Of a stretch of DNA of 64,000 bases, positions 49,265 through 60,740 are shown piece after piece. Every line of letters begins with the position of its first letter. The stretch's first letter is position 1. Below the pieces are notes generated by a model. That model did not search any database. It saw only the letters and a list, made by a program, of their open reading frames with translations, and was not told the DNA's origin. The translations under genes and the position numbers were made by a program. Source of the DNA: Stomorhina lunata (taxonomy: Eukaryota > Arthropoda > Insecta > Diptera > Rhiniidae); NCBI GenBank assembly GCA_933228675.1, contig OW121740.1, positions 159,398,486-159,462,485 of the forward strand, read 5' to 3'.

Positions 49265-49555
49265 TTATGGTAATCAAAATTAGTCTACCAGTTTTTTTGG
49301 AATCGGTCCATCTTTGACCATAACACCCATACAAAATATCAAATTTTAAATACCCTGAAAATTACCAAATATCTTCTAAATTTCATAGAAATTTACTGAA
49401 ATTTGCATTTAAAAACCGATTTTGGTTAATTTCAATAGCGCTGGTCCAACTGTAAATCATGTTTCTGCCAAATATCATAAAGATAAAATCAAATTTGTTG
49501 CTCTGAGGAACGTAAAACTATATTCAGGGAAGAAAATTGTTTGGGATGTACCCAG
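49265..49555 (+). repeat. Dispersed repeat copy that hosts the hAT-like element
   Basis: The words 'aatcggtccatctttgaccataac.cccatacaaa' and 'attcagggaagaaaattgtttggga' place this in the 'atacccttcacc' group. It is broken exactly at the 8-base duplication of the next element. Confidence 0.65.
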
Positions 49556-51688
49556 TAGAGCGTCTCGACTTATATGGGGAAAAAATAAAGTTCGCCGTAC
49601 ACCATCGAATATAAAGCATTGCTATGAGGTAGTTTCGAAAAAATTTTTTTTTAATTTTTTTCGTTGCACATTGGGGTCGCCAAAATACATTTTTCGTTAT
49701 ATCTTCGGCATTTACAGTCGGATCTCGAAGTGTGATATATCGATGTTTTTGTCTCGAGGAGGCCAACATTTTTCTTTAATAGTCATTATTCTCAGGTATC
49801 CGGTTCTAGTATTTATCTATCAGACCCCTGTTCCTACCAACCTAATGTACCACCCTAATATCAGAAAATTAAAGCTCTTAAAAAATCGTTAAACTTTTAC
49901 TAAGGAAGTTTTTCGATTTTTCAATCCGATCTATTACATACAAGGAATTTCTTATTTTGCCGCACATAGGGATCGCCAAAATACATTTTTCGTTATATCT
50001 TCGCCATTTACTGTCGGATCTTAAAGTGTAATATATCGATGTTTTTGTCTAAAGAAGGCCAATGTTTTGCGATATTAATCATTGACCTTAAATACATTCT
50101 TCTACATAGTACCTACCCAAGATATCTTAACTCATACAACAAGAATTATAAAAATTTAAAATCTTTTAATCAATTATGTTTTGAAAAGACTCAAGTTTGC
50201 TGTATTTTTGAGGGCTCTCAAGTTCTGAAAAAATGTGGCCCATGCGTTGCTCACCAGTGACAGCCATGGCAGATTAATGTACTACATGAACAAAACGTTC
50301 AGTGTTTTGTTAAAGGCATCGATAAGCTGTGAAAATAATTAAGTTTAGTTTTATAATCATTGACCTCAAGTACACTCTTCTAGTACTTTTTTTTTTGATA
50401 ATAATCATTGATCTCAGATATCCGTTCTAGTATTTATTTAAAATTATGAAAAAATATCATGTAAAAATTCACAGTGTAAATACCCAAATAGTCTCTTAGT
50501 TTGTCTTGCTGTTCGTTTTATCCACGAAATAATTGTTTGAATTTCGTCTGTGTCTGTATAACATTTAATCGCGTTGTGTTTATTTTAATTATAAACTATT
50601 AAAAATTAATTTAAATAAACAACAGCCTCCCGAACTCTCCGCTTTTATTTTATCCGCCATTCTGGTTCTTGTGAAATCCAACCTCAAGCAATTCCAATAG
50701 ATGATATATCTTGGGTTCATCAATTGCCGGACGAAGTTCAACAAATGCTTCGTCTGCCCATAGAAAATATCGTTTACTTTTTTCACCCGGTCCACAATTT
50801 CAGAATTTTTTTGACTGAGCCGTCATGCTTGCAATTCTTAATGCAAGAACTGCTGGAAGCATTACAGTTTTCCAAAGACGTAATCGAAATACCAGGTAAC
50901 ATAAGGAAAATGCTTTCTGTTGATAGTTTTGTTTACTAAACTTAATTATTTTCACAGCTTATCGATGCCTTTAACAAAACACTGAACGTTTTGTTCATGT
51001 AGTACATTAATCTGCCATGGCTGTCACTGGTGAGCAACGCATGGGCCATATTTTTTCAGAACTTGAGAGCCCTCAAAAATACAGCAAACTTGAGTCTTTT
51101 CAAAACATAATTGATTAAAAGATTTTAAATTTTTATAATTCTTGTTGTATGAGTTAAGATATCTATGTAGAAGAATGTCAATGATTAATATCGCAAAACA
51201 TTGGCCTTCGTTAGACAAAAACATCGATATATTACACTTTAAGATCCGACAGTAAATGGCGAAGATATAACGAAAAATGTATTTTGGCGATCCCTATGTG
51301 CGGCAAAATAAGAAATTCCTTGTTTGTAATAGAGCGGATTGAAAAATCGAAAAACTTCCTTAGTAAAAGTTTAACGATTTTTTAAGAGCTTTAATTTTCT
51401 GATATTAGGGTGGTACATTAGAGTGGTAGGAACAGGGGTCTGATAGATAAATACTAGAACCGGATACCTGAGAATAATGACTATTAAAGAAAAATGTTGG
51501 TCTCCCCGAGACAAAAACATCGATATATCACACTTCGAGATCCGGCTATAAATGCCGAAGATATAACGAAAAATGTATTTTGGCGACCCCAATGTGCAAC
51601 GAAAAAAATTAAAAAAATTTTTTTCGAAACTACCTCATAGCAATGCTTCGATGGTGTACGGCGAACTTTATTTTTTCGAGACGCCCTA
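49556..51688. mobile_element. hAT-like fold-back element with long inverted arms and captured open frame
   Basis: The two arms (49556-50349 and 50935-51688; 794 and 754 bases) are near-identical reverse complements. Ends are TAGAGCGTCTCG and, inverted, TAGGGCGTCTCG. An exact 8-base duplication GTACCCAG flanks the element (49548-49555 and 51689-51696). TAGGG-type ends and an 8-bp duplication fitting nTnnnnAn are hallmarks of hAT transposons. Inside each arm a block of about 100 bases ('cgccaaaatacatttttcgt', 'atatcgatgtttttgtct') is present twice about 290 bases apart. The 585-base loop (50350-50934) is different in character and carries an open frame. No transposase is present. Confidence 0.85.
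50619..50939 (+). CDS. Open frame of 106 codons in the loop of the fold-back element, possible captured exon
   Basis: The frame is open from just after a TAA at 50616 to a TAA at 50937, the latter lying in the first bases of the right arm. The translation is mixed in composition, with acidic and hydrophobic residues (IPIDDISWVHQLP, then MLRLPIENIVYFFHPVHNF, LQFLMQELLEALQF). This is unlike the lysine/phenylalanine-rich noise elsewhere. A CAG acceptor-like site (50625) opens it and a CCAG/GTAACA donor-like site lies near 50895, so it looks like a host exon caught between the arms. I recognise no domain. It is not established as a functional gene. Confidence 0.4.
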   Translation, partial: TTASRTLRFYFIRHSGSCEIQPQAIPIDDISWVHQLPDEVQQMLRLPIENIVYFFHPVHNFRIFLTEPSCLQFLMQELLEALQFSKDVIEIPGNIRKMLSVDSFVY

Positions 51689-51696
51689 GTACCCAG

Positions 51697-53995
51697 TGTT
51701 GTCATATTTTTTTTTTTTTTTGCAAAAACTGACAATTCCGAAAAAAAATCTGTTTTTTAAATTTAAAATCATCTACTTCAAAATAACATTCAAGAAAATG
51801 TAAATATATATTTTTATACGAAAAATTAACAAATTATAGAATTAAAAAAAAGAATTAAAAAAAAAACTTAAAAATCTGCAAACAACAGATAATACCCAAA
51901 ATTTTGAACGATTTAGTTTTTTTTAACAGTCTTTGTCCTTGTAGCAAAAAACAAGTACATGCCAAATCTTAGGAAAGAGTCTTCAAAATTGTGGCCTTAC
52001 AATTTTTTTTCGAAAATTTCTTTAAAATTGGTGAAAATACATTTTTCGTAATAAAATCACTACTTAACCATGAATTTTTATTATATTAGGCTTATATTAT
52101 CTGGAATATTCATAGTTTAACGATTGTCTAGTAACAATGGTATTTTTTTCCATTTTTGATTTTGATTTATAAATTTTTAACAAAATTACATTTTTCGATT
52201 TTTCAAAAAAAAAATATTTATTAAATTTTGATGTAAATAACTTCAAAACCGTTGATCACACAAAAAAAAATTGTTAAGTACGATTTGGGTTCAATTTTGT
52301 TCTTAATCCATTTAAGTATTTTGCAATAAAATTGGATAACTTGTTTTCAATATATGGTAAAATAACTAAAATAACTCTTCAAAAATCCGAAATTTTTTTT
52401 TTTTTTTTAAATAACACTTTTTGCAGTTATAATACAAATTAGACCTTAGCTGCCATATTAAATTGATTGAAAATTACATAAATATTTTTAAATCTCGAGA
52501 AATTGTTGCTAGGATGTGATAACACTATGACACATTTTGAGGGTGATGGCCTGGGGTCAAAAAAATGCAAATGACCAAAAAGCTCTAGTGTATTCAAACC
52601 CCAAAAACCGATTGGCGCTGGTAGGTGCAACTTTGGAGTTATCGCCTTCTGAAAGTTGCAATTTTCTGTGTAGGAAATGAGAAATGAATTACCAATAAAA
52701 AAAACTTGAAAGGCTTAAAAGTATTGAGGGATATCAAATAGTCGGGGTGGACCAACTTTTCTTACTTGTTTTTAATTCGATAAGGTTTGAATATTAAAAA
52801 TATTGTTCATCTCTCTGGGAATAGTTCACATTTCAGCATTTTCGTTCATTGTTTATTTTGTTTTATCTCCAATAACAGTCCCAGGAATTATGTATTTCAA
52901 TTACAGATTTAAATAAATCTTTATTCCATTAGTTATCACGTGATCTGAGAAGATCATGTTATTTGTCGCTGCGATAATAAATTAAGTAAATTGAGAAGGA
53001 ATTTCAATAAGTGAATAAATTTTATTACGAATGAGTATAAAAGAATGAATGAAATAATGCCAGTGTAGAGAAGATCTTTAATGAAAATAAACAAATGATG
53101 AGTCATTGAAATATTCCCCTATTGTAACAGCCCCACACCCCCTAACTCAATAGCACATTACTCACGATCACACTCTCTTAAGTTTGATCTGTAAACTGAA
53201 ATATCTAATTTAAAGTGTTACAGAATATGAATTATGTTAATGCTGAAGAAAATGTTTGAAAATCGAAATCCCATTGAAATTGAAAACCCATAAATTTATA
53301 TTAGAAGTTTCTTCAAATTGCGAGTAAAAAGACGAAAACCCAGGGTGGTTGATCACTGATGAGATGAAAGAAAAGCCAGATAAAACTATGAGACCGAAAG
53401 AAAAAATATTCAATACTGGAAAAAACAAGATCTTGTACAAATATGAGTTGTGGACGATTTTGAAGCGGAAAAAGTGGGTGTATAAACAAATATTAAAATA
53501 ATTGCAGCTGTCGCTTGTTTGCTGGCTGCAAAAGCAATACACAAACATTTACGAACACACACATTTAGTGAGTCCACATTTACAGAAATTAAATGATGCA
53601 AAAAAAAACTCTTGAATTCCGATACATAGTATCTTAAAGAATGCATTCATTGTAATTATATAGGGTGTTCTAATAAGAAGTTTGAGTGATTATTTTTAAG
53701 GGAGGCGAAGGTTTTGTCATTTAAAAGAATGCCAAACGGCCTTCTCACTTTTTATTATTTGCATGAAATATTCCATATCTAATATTTTTTTGCCGTTGTA
53801 AAACTTCTTTTGGGCTATTGATTGTGAAACTAGTTGACAGTTTTGAGTTAGGGATACGAGGATCAAACTCATATTTTTCGCCAAGAAGCAACTGAGATCT
53901 TCACAATTTGTCAAAAGCTGAAAAAGTCCCAAGAGAAACAAATTGGCACATCTCTTTGTTAACTACAAATCCGCTACTATCGGATCCGAGTTTGA
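51697..53995. other. AT-rich intergenic DNA with repeat fragments
   Basis: A third, inverted copy of the 'gtgatcaacggtttt' repeat lies at about 52230-52400. The tail of an 'atacccttcacc' copy lies at 52560-52775 ('gatatcaaatagtcgg', 'cttttcttacttgttttt'). No gene. The open frames at 53237-53646 overlap in two frames and lack coding character. Confidence 0.5.
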
Positions 53996-53999
53996 CATC

Positions 54000-54720
54000 G
54001 CTACAAAGGATTTTTGAAAATGTCCGTGGATTTTTAATGTCTATTCGTACACAAGGGTAAATTGTCAAATCCGTTCGAATTTACTACTGGAGTAAGACAA
54101 GGATGTATCCTGTAACCTATACTTTTTATCCTCTACATCGACAACATAGTACGCTCTGCTCTGAATGGTATACGCGGTACCAATGGACACCCTATAAATA
54201 ATAATTGGAATATGCCGATGTCGTACATATGTCTTCCAAGCCAAAGCTCAGTTCACCTTTAAGAAAGTACTAACGCTGCTAATAAATTTCGGGCAACAGG
54301 GCTGGAAATCAATATTTCCAGGACAAAGATTATGCCTGGAGGCTAAGGCGCAAACCTTCGCCACACATCAATGTGGATAACGAGCTTATTTGGTATCTAC
54401 AACAGGTAGCGCCGACAGGACATTGAATCCCTTATAGATAGTGGCCACATCACATAAGAAATGAAGTGGAGGATAGGCCATGCACTTTATAGGCCAAGCG
54501 CTTTGTTAAATTCCACAGTAAAGAGGCCTTCCTGTTGTTTCACCTGCTTAAACGTGGAGAAGTTCAATCGATGGGGAATTGCAAGCAGCAAAATATTCAT
54601 GGAATGACGTTTGTCTAATATCTCGCAATAGAGTCCTATATAAAAGGATGGTTAAGACCCTTTGCTAAACTGGGTTTAGAAGAAGTACTGCCCTGAACAT
54701 AACTGACGACATAAATTTTG
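54000..54720 (+). mobile_element. Decayed LINE reverse transcriptase fragment
   Basis: Around 54060-54190 the plus strand reads SNPFEFTTGVRQGCIL, PILFILYIDNIVRSALNG, the conserved fourth and fifth RT blocks with a stop in place of the usual Ser. A degenerate ADVVHM (normally YADD) follows near 54210, then LEINISRTKIMPG near 54300. Many stops. The clade is uncertain. Confidence 0.7.
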
Positions 54721-55139
54721 AAACCAAACAAAGAACTACAATTGCCAACATATGCTATTTTGGCCAAAGCAGTACCTTAATAAATAAGGCTTTTTCTATT
54801 AACTATAAATAGTTTTCATTAGAGCTGCTATTTTATGGCGCTAAAACATGAAAAGGCATTGAAGATGACCAATCTATATCAGCGGTTAATATCAACTTCT
54901 AATGAACCAAGAGCTGTATGAGCTACCTGCCGAAGACTGCTTTGACTAAGACATATTATGCGGATGAATGAAAAAACTCCATTAAGCAAAGTCTTTAAAA
55001 TGAAGCCGAGTTAACTGACAAAAGAAGACTTCGAGAACTTCGATAGTAAGATAAATTTTAAGAAAATCAATCAAAGCGGGATGTACGAAATTAGGTTCTT
55101 CTAAAATATCTTCAGAATAAAATGATTAGCTTTACTATA

Positions 55140-55767
55140 ATTTTTTTACTTATGCCTCGCTAAGTAAACTAATTTTGGACCAAATAATTTCATAAAATAA
55201 AAAATTATAAGCAAAGAACTCCTATTCTTCTTCTGTTGTCCTTGAATCCCAGTGCAGAATAGAGCCTCAACCATCGTTTTATATCGGATTCTAATGCAAG
55301 GTATTAGGTTTACGTCATTCCATGAATAGTTTGCTGTTTGCAACTCAGCATCAATTGACCTTCTCCACGATCTGGCAGGTGCACCAATACGACGGCATCT
55401 TCTCTGTGGATTCCAACAGCGCGTTTGCCGATCAATGTTGATATTTGGCCTCGAAGTGTGTGGTCTATTCACAGCCATTTCCACTGACATACCTCAATAG
55501 AAGCAGGGATTTGGTTTGTCGCGTTTAGTAGATATTCATTTCTTACGAGATTCGGCTACCCTATATTAAGGGTTTGCCGTAAGAATTTGTTTGCAGGCGA
55601 TGGCAATTGTAAGTTTCCAAGTTTCGCAATCGTAATACAGGATGTACTGTTTTAAATTAGTCATTGTTGATATTTGCCGCGATTTCGAAATAGCTCGGAG
55701 AATGCCGAATGTAGATTTTGCTTTAGTAATACGTGAATCAATTTCATCGTCGGCGACACCTCTTTTA
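55140..55767 (-). mobile_element. 3' part of an RTE-like LINE ORF2
   Basis: On the minus strand the frames give GVADDEIDSRITKAKSTFG, LRAISKSRQIST and YDCETW at 55765-55600, followed by RRIGAPARSWRRSIDAELQ at 55400-55330. These are the conserved post-RT and C-terminal segments of such LINEs. It is interrupted or bordered at 55767 by the mariner element. Frameshifts show it is inactive. Confidence 0.75.
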
Positions 55768-57071
55768 ATGGGTGTTTTTTTTAGAGGTAGAGAACTTCGA
55801 ATTGAAATAAAACACAAGAAAATCGTTTTAATGTCCATCAATTTGGCTTTATTGGAAGGATAATTTAATGCAATTAATGTTTAAATATGATTTCGGGCAT
55901 GTGGCCGCCGCGACTGGCTCGAATAAAGCCAATTCTACAGGTCCAATTTTCAACTACTTTTTCGAGCATATGGGGCCGTATGTTGGCAATAACGCCACGA
56001 ATGTTGGCTTCCAAGTCCCCTAACGTTTCTGGTTTGTTGGCGTAGACGAGCGACTTCACATATCCCCAAAGAAAATAATCCAGTGGTGTCAAATCGCACG
56101 ATATTGGTGGCCAATTGACAGGTCCATTCCGCGAAATTATGCGCTCATCGAATGTTTCCTTCAATAAATCAATTGTGACGTGCGCTGTGTGGCATGTAGC
56201 GCCGTCTTGTTGGAACCACAACTCATCCACATTCATGCCATCCAATTGGGGAACAAAATAGTCGGTTATCATGGCTCTATACCGGTCTCCATTTATGGTA
56301 ACTGACTCTCCAGCATTATTTCAGAAGAAGTATGGCCCAATGACTCCACCAGCCCATAGAGCACACCAAACAGTCAGTTTTTGTGGATGTAATGGCGTCT
56401 CAAGGGTCTCATGTGGATTCTCTTCACTCCAAATGCGGCAATTTTGCTTGTTGACGTAGCCATTCGACCAAAAATGAGCCTCATCACTGAACAAAATTTT
56501 GCGATGAAAATCAGCATCGAGATCAATCTTATTTACGGCCCATACACCAAAATCACGACGCATTGCGTGGTCTCGCGGCTTTAATTCTTGCACAAGCTGG
56601 ATCTTGTAAGGTCGCAAGCCAAGATCTTTGCGCAAAATCTTCCATTAAGTTGATGGACAAAGCTCCAATTGCTGTGCACGGTGGCGAATCGATTCATTCG
56701 GGTCCTCTTCAACACTTTGCTCTACAGCGGCAATTGTTTCTTCGGTGCGCACTATTCGACGTCGCTGCGGATGCGTATTATCACATAGAGTAAACGTAGT
56801 GCGAAAACGATCCATGGTTAACCGAATTAATTGCTCTGATGGACGATTATCTCGACCATAAAATGGACGGAGCTTGCGGTAAACTTCGCGAACTGAACCA
56901 TTATTTTCGAAATAAATTTGCACGATTTGCAAGCGTTGTTCTTTTTTCAACCTGTTCATGATGAAATGGCAAACCAAACTAAATATTAATCACTTGACAG
57001 CTGACAAAATGGCCGCCAGTTAAAAAAGTGATGCCAACTTAAAGTTCTATACCTCAATAAAAAACACCCGA
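55768..57071 (-). mobile_element. Near-complete D,D41D mariner element (1,304 bp)
   Basis: Inverted ends of about 29 bp: left ATGGGTGTTTTTTTTAGAGG, right (reverse complement) TCGGGTGTTTTTTATTGAGG, both continuing to AGAACTT. TA flanks both (55766-55767 and 57072-57073). The interior is one transposase reading frame with two stops, described separately. Length and structure are those of an intact mariner-type transposon. Confidence 0.92.
55874..56977 (-). pseudogene. D,D41D mariner transposase with two nonsense codons
   Basis: The minus-strand frame runs 367 codons without a frameshift. It carries a paired helix-turn-helix N-terminus (KKEQRLQIVQIYFEN, then EDPNESIRHRAQQL) and a catalytic core with [19 protein letters not shown] and SCDLTPLDYFLWG. 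Counting from the second Asp to the last Asp of that block gives 41 intervening residues, the spacing known for rosa-type mariners rather than the 34 of classical mariner. A TAA at 56645-56647 (just before WKILRKDLG) and a TGA at 56321-56323 (after GPYFF) break it. The start may be either of two Met codons six residues apart. A DNA-binding transposase was clearly the product, but this copy is inactive as it stands. Confidence 0.9.
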
Positions 57072-57073
57072 TA

Positions 57074-58380
57074 TATACCAAACTTCATACACTCACACGT
57101 TGAGAAATCGTTTGCAATACTTGTCTCTATTTTCAATATAAGAAATCCGTTTTGATTTTTCAAATTGCAAAGTTTCAGAAATTTTAGAGTAAATGCGAAA
57201 TACGAGTACAAACACTTGCAATATATAATGTTTGGAGAAAGTCAGCTCAACTTGTTTCAATCTTTGATATTTTCAGGGTTTTACCTGTCAAGAGTCTCAC
57301 AAATCTGGTTCGTTGAAATTACAAACCATCACGGCGGGATAGAAATTCAAGTGTTTATGCTAAAAAATTAAAACAGAATGTTGCGAAATTTCCAAAAAAA
57401 AAAAAAAAAGCATCTCCTAAAACAACTTGTTGCCATCAGGTTCATGTATCACATTATGCCTTAACACTGTGGGAAAACAGCATGATATTATCACCCCTTT
57501 TTGGCAATAAACAAAAGAATGCATTACATGCAACATCTGTTCTCAAACAAACTCAAACCTACATGCATGTACTGACTATACATTTAAAATTTTAAATAAG
57601 AAACCGCTGTCAATAGATTTTAAATGAATGAATGAATCTATAACAACCTAAACACTAAATTCTTTTTCAACAAAATTTTTACTACTCTGAAGAGAAAACC
57701 TACAACAAACAAATAAAAATAAATAGCCAAGAAAGAAGAAAAACAAAAACGATCATAAAACAAGAATATACTCAAAACTATATAAATTAAAGTGAAGTGA
57801 ATTGAACTGAACAACTGAAATGCAACAATCAGCTATGGAATGTAGACGACCTAGCCACCACCATATGATCGGGGGTATCTTATGGAATGTATCTATAATA
57901 TACATGTATATAAATATTGTTTTGTATATAGATCGATTTAGTGATTGTGTGTATGAGTGTCTACAAAATGTATGACACAGCTGCCGTAATATCTATTTAT
58001 GTTTCTTTAAGTATTTTTAATCTTTTTTTTCTCAGTTTTTCTATATTTGTCACTTTTTGAAGAACTGAGACGAGGTCAGTTGAAGAAAGTCGTAACATTT
58101 TGGATAACAAATTTGTTTGAGTTAAAGCCAAACGATGGTCTCTTAGGCGATCTATTCAATACTGTGCTAGAATCCTGCGAGATGCTGCAATTAATACATT
58201 TGGAACAATTTTCAACAGAAAACATATGATACTCGCGTTTGCCAATAACATTGATATCATGGGACGCACATAGCGCGAGGTGAATGTCGCCCTTTCAAGT
58301 AACGAAAATGAATCTAAAATCTTATAAATTAGAATATGCGCACAAGATGGAAGCGCATAGAGTTCTAAAATATATTCGGC
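57074..58380. other. AT-rich intergenic DNA
   Basis: No gene recognised. It includes a 16-base A run near 57395. No LINE sequence resumes on this side of the mariner element, so that element probably sits at a truncated LINE edge. Confidence 0.45.
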
Positions 58381-58880
58381 CTTTGACCTTAATTGGTTGT
58401 TAATATAGACCATTTAAGTATGTAAGTGTACAACTTTGGCTGTAGCGGTAAGTGACTCGTTCGTTTCAGCCTGTCAAAAGCAGCTTTGTAGTCAACGAAG
58501 AGGTGATAGGTGTCTACTTGTTTCTCTTGGGAATTCTCCAGGATTTGGCATATCGTGAAAATCTGTTCAGTGGTAAATCTACCTGACCGAAAACCCACAT
58601 TAGTAGGCTCCAATTATTTCGTTAACTTTGGGCTTTAACCTTTCACACAGTAAGGTCGATAGCAACTTATATGCAATTGAAAAGAGGCTTAACGTCTTTA
58701 ACTGGCAAATATGGTTTTATCAAATTTTTTGTGTACTGGACAAAGAACACTAAGACTCCAATCGTCTGGCATGCGTTCTTCTAACCGTATAGTTTTTTAA
58801 GCTGGGACGTGCACACAATCAACTCATCACCTCCGACCTTAAAAAGCTCTACTGGCAAACTACCGGCAACTGCAGATTTT
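58381..58880 (-). mobile_element. Reverse transcriptase part of an RTE-like LINE
   Basis: On the minus strand, in broken frames, the conserved sequence runs: an LPVELFKVGGDELI-like block near 58860, a GFRSGRFTTEQIFTICQILE block at about 58595-58535, and HLFVDYKAAFDRLKR at about 58510-58470. The last is the RT palm block with its first catalytic Asp. The element lacks later RT blocks here, so it is truncated at about 58380. Confidence 0.8.
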
Positions 58881-59199
58881 TTCATTTTCACTCGAGTTAT
58901 TGCAATTCTAACCTCATTTTGGTTTATTTGATACCAACAATTTGAGAAAGTGCTCCATCCATAGTATTAGCACGCTTACTGTATCTGTCACCAGGTTTCC
59001 TTGGTCGTCCTTACAGGAGAAGATACAACACTTCATTACGACTCTTATACATCTCAATTTCCTCGAACACACGTTTCTCTGTTTCTTTCTTTCATTTTTC
59101 TTCGGAACAGTCGTTTTTCTTCCTTCCTTTTCTCTAAATATCTTTTCAAAGTTCGACGCGTAACTACTGATTGTACAGTTGCCCTGTAGGTAGCATTTT

Positions 59200-60080
59200 T
59201 CTCAGCGGTGCCATTGCGGTACTCCTCGTATTACCAAGAGTTTTGGAACCCCAATACAGATTTTGCACTAGTCTTCATGAAGTTGGCAATATGTTGCCAT
59301 AGCGTAGAGATGTCTATTGAACTGTTCGTTGTGAGTAATCGGTGGCAATATAATTGAGATTGAGCTTGGTGACGTTAAACTTTCTTTGTGCTTCTGTCTG
59401 TTTGTTCCACGACACACTCAGACTTGTTCTCACCTTAGCTGCAACAAGGTAATGATCGAGTCCATATTGGCTCCTCGAATTGTACGTACATCCAATACAC
59501 TTGATGAGTACCTTCCGTCATCTACAATATGATCTATCTGAATTTTTGTAATTTGATCGGGAGACACCCACGTCGCTTTATGAATTTCAAGGTATTGAAA
59601 CCTGGTATTAGTCACTTCCATATTGCGAGCCGCCGCAAAGGAGATCAACCTCAAACCATTGTCGGATATTACGATGTGGAGACTGAATTTACCAACAGTA
59701 GGCTCAAAGAAACATTCCCGCCCAATCTTTGCTTTAAAATCACCCAGTATTGTTTTGACGTCATGATTGTGGCAGTTATCGTACACTTCCTCAAGTTGAT
59801 CATAAAAGGCTTCTTTTATATCATCATTTTCCTCCTCTGCGAAAGCGTGAGCACAAATCAGACTCAAATGGAAGTACTTTGCTTTGACTCGTATTGTCGC
59901 TATTCTTTCGTTTACTGGGGTCAACCTGGAGACTTGATGTCGCATTTTTTTTTTGCTGATCATGAATCATGAACCCAAATTCCCGCCTTCTCATGCCAGC
60001 TGTAATACAGGTCACACCAGGTCACCATCTTAACTCCTGGATAACAGTCACATCACATATATATGCACCAAAAACATCCA
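59200..60080 (-). mobile_element. Endonuclease part of the same RTE-like LINE
   Basis: Minus-strand frames at 60015-59430 give an exonuclease-endonuclease-phosphatase domain of the kind annotated 'craniofacial development protein 2-like'. Visible blocks are RVKAKYFHLSLICAHA, ILGDFKAKIGRE (normally GDFNA), SDNGLRLISFAAARNM and QITKIQIDHIVDDGR. The final SDH-type motif has become DSII. A linker toward the RT follows (59430-59200). This matches the plus-strand copy at 62310-63650 closely. Confidence 0.85.
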
Positions 60081-60124
60081 TCAACTCTAAAGGGTTCGAA
60101 TGTTCCAGGTGTTGATTCTTAAAT

Positions 60125-60740
60125 CATGGTTCCTTTTTCGTTTTTCATAGTCGTCAACATGGGATGTCCGCTTTTATTTCCTACTTTTTGCTTTTTCATA
60201 GTAGGTATTTTTTTCCAGGAGTTGGTTACTAACCCTACGTCTCAACCTATATTTTTATCGTTCTTATGGGGAACTCGGGCACATATTAGCTTGCTACTTT
60301 AACGGATTTTAGTTACCCAGTTGTGAACCGCCGTGGTATAGCAGGTTAGTCATCCCGCTAGCATACCAGAGGCCCAAGTTCGATCCCTGGCCAGACTCAC
60401 TTGAAAAAATAAATTTTCAAAAAAGCGGCGGTTCACCTCATAACTCAACTAGCCACTGGTTATTGAGTATTAGGCTATGTCAAACTTCTCTAACTAATGC
60501 ATTTGCCGTTCGGAGCTGGCGTTAAAACGTAGATCCCTTTCAATGAGTCTGAAAATAGAATCGGATGCAGCTTATTGTCTGAGAGAAGTACCCCTTGTTC
60601 CAATTGGAATGTTGTCGTGGAATTATATATATGTATATATAGTTACCAAGTTGATACTACAAGAAGGTCAGTGTCTGCAGTTCAGGTAAAGAATGTAGCA
60701 AGATAAGTCTGAGCTTGCCAAGTTAAGATCAAAATTTAAA
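60125..60740 (-). mobile_element. 5' leader of the RTE-like LINE, split by a SINE
   Basis: Bases 60130-60323 and 60654-60735, read on the minus strand, join to give the same leader as at 62010-62210. Shared words on the plus strand are ggttactaaccc, atatttttatcgttcttatg, cacatatt.gct and, beyond the SINE, gatactacaagaaggtcagtgtct. The LINE was therefore present before the SINE. Confidence 0.82.
60324..60640 (+). mobile_element. tRNA-derived SINE, copy 2, full length
   Basis: Same family as 38493-38806. A-box-like TGGTATAGCAGG at 60334-60345 and a B-box-like GTTCGATCCC at 60378-60387 sit at tRNA spacing. The tail is TA-rich. Target duplication AGTTACCCAGTTG (60311-60323) against AGTTACCAAGTTG (60641-60653), with one mismatch, falls in the leader of the RTE-like LINE. 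Confidence 0.93.

Noticed and set aside
49422..49892. 156-codon plus-strand frame
   Set aside because: It crosses the border between the dispersed repeat and the hAT-like element (49555/49556), and its counterpart in the right arm is broken, so it is not a conserved gene.
53237..53646. Overlapping minus-strand frames of 103 and 78 codons
   Set aside because: They overlap in different frames with no recognisable motif and have the composition of AT-rich noise.
55642..56793. Plus-strand frames across the mariner element
   Set aside because: They are antisense to the transposase; the mariner motifs are all on the minus strand.
59529..59972. 147-codon plus-strand frame
   Set aside because: It is antisense to the LINE endonuclease, whose motifs are on the minus strand.
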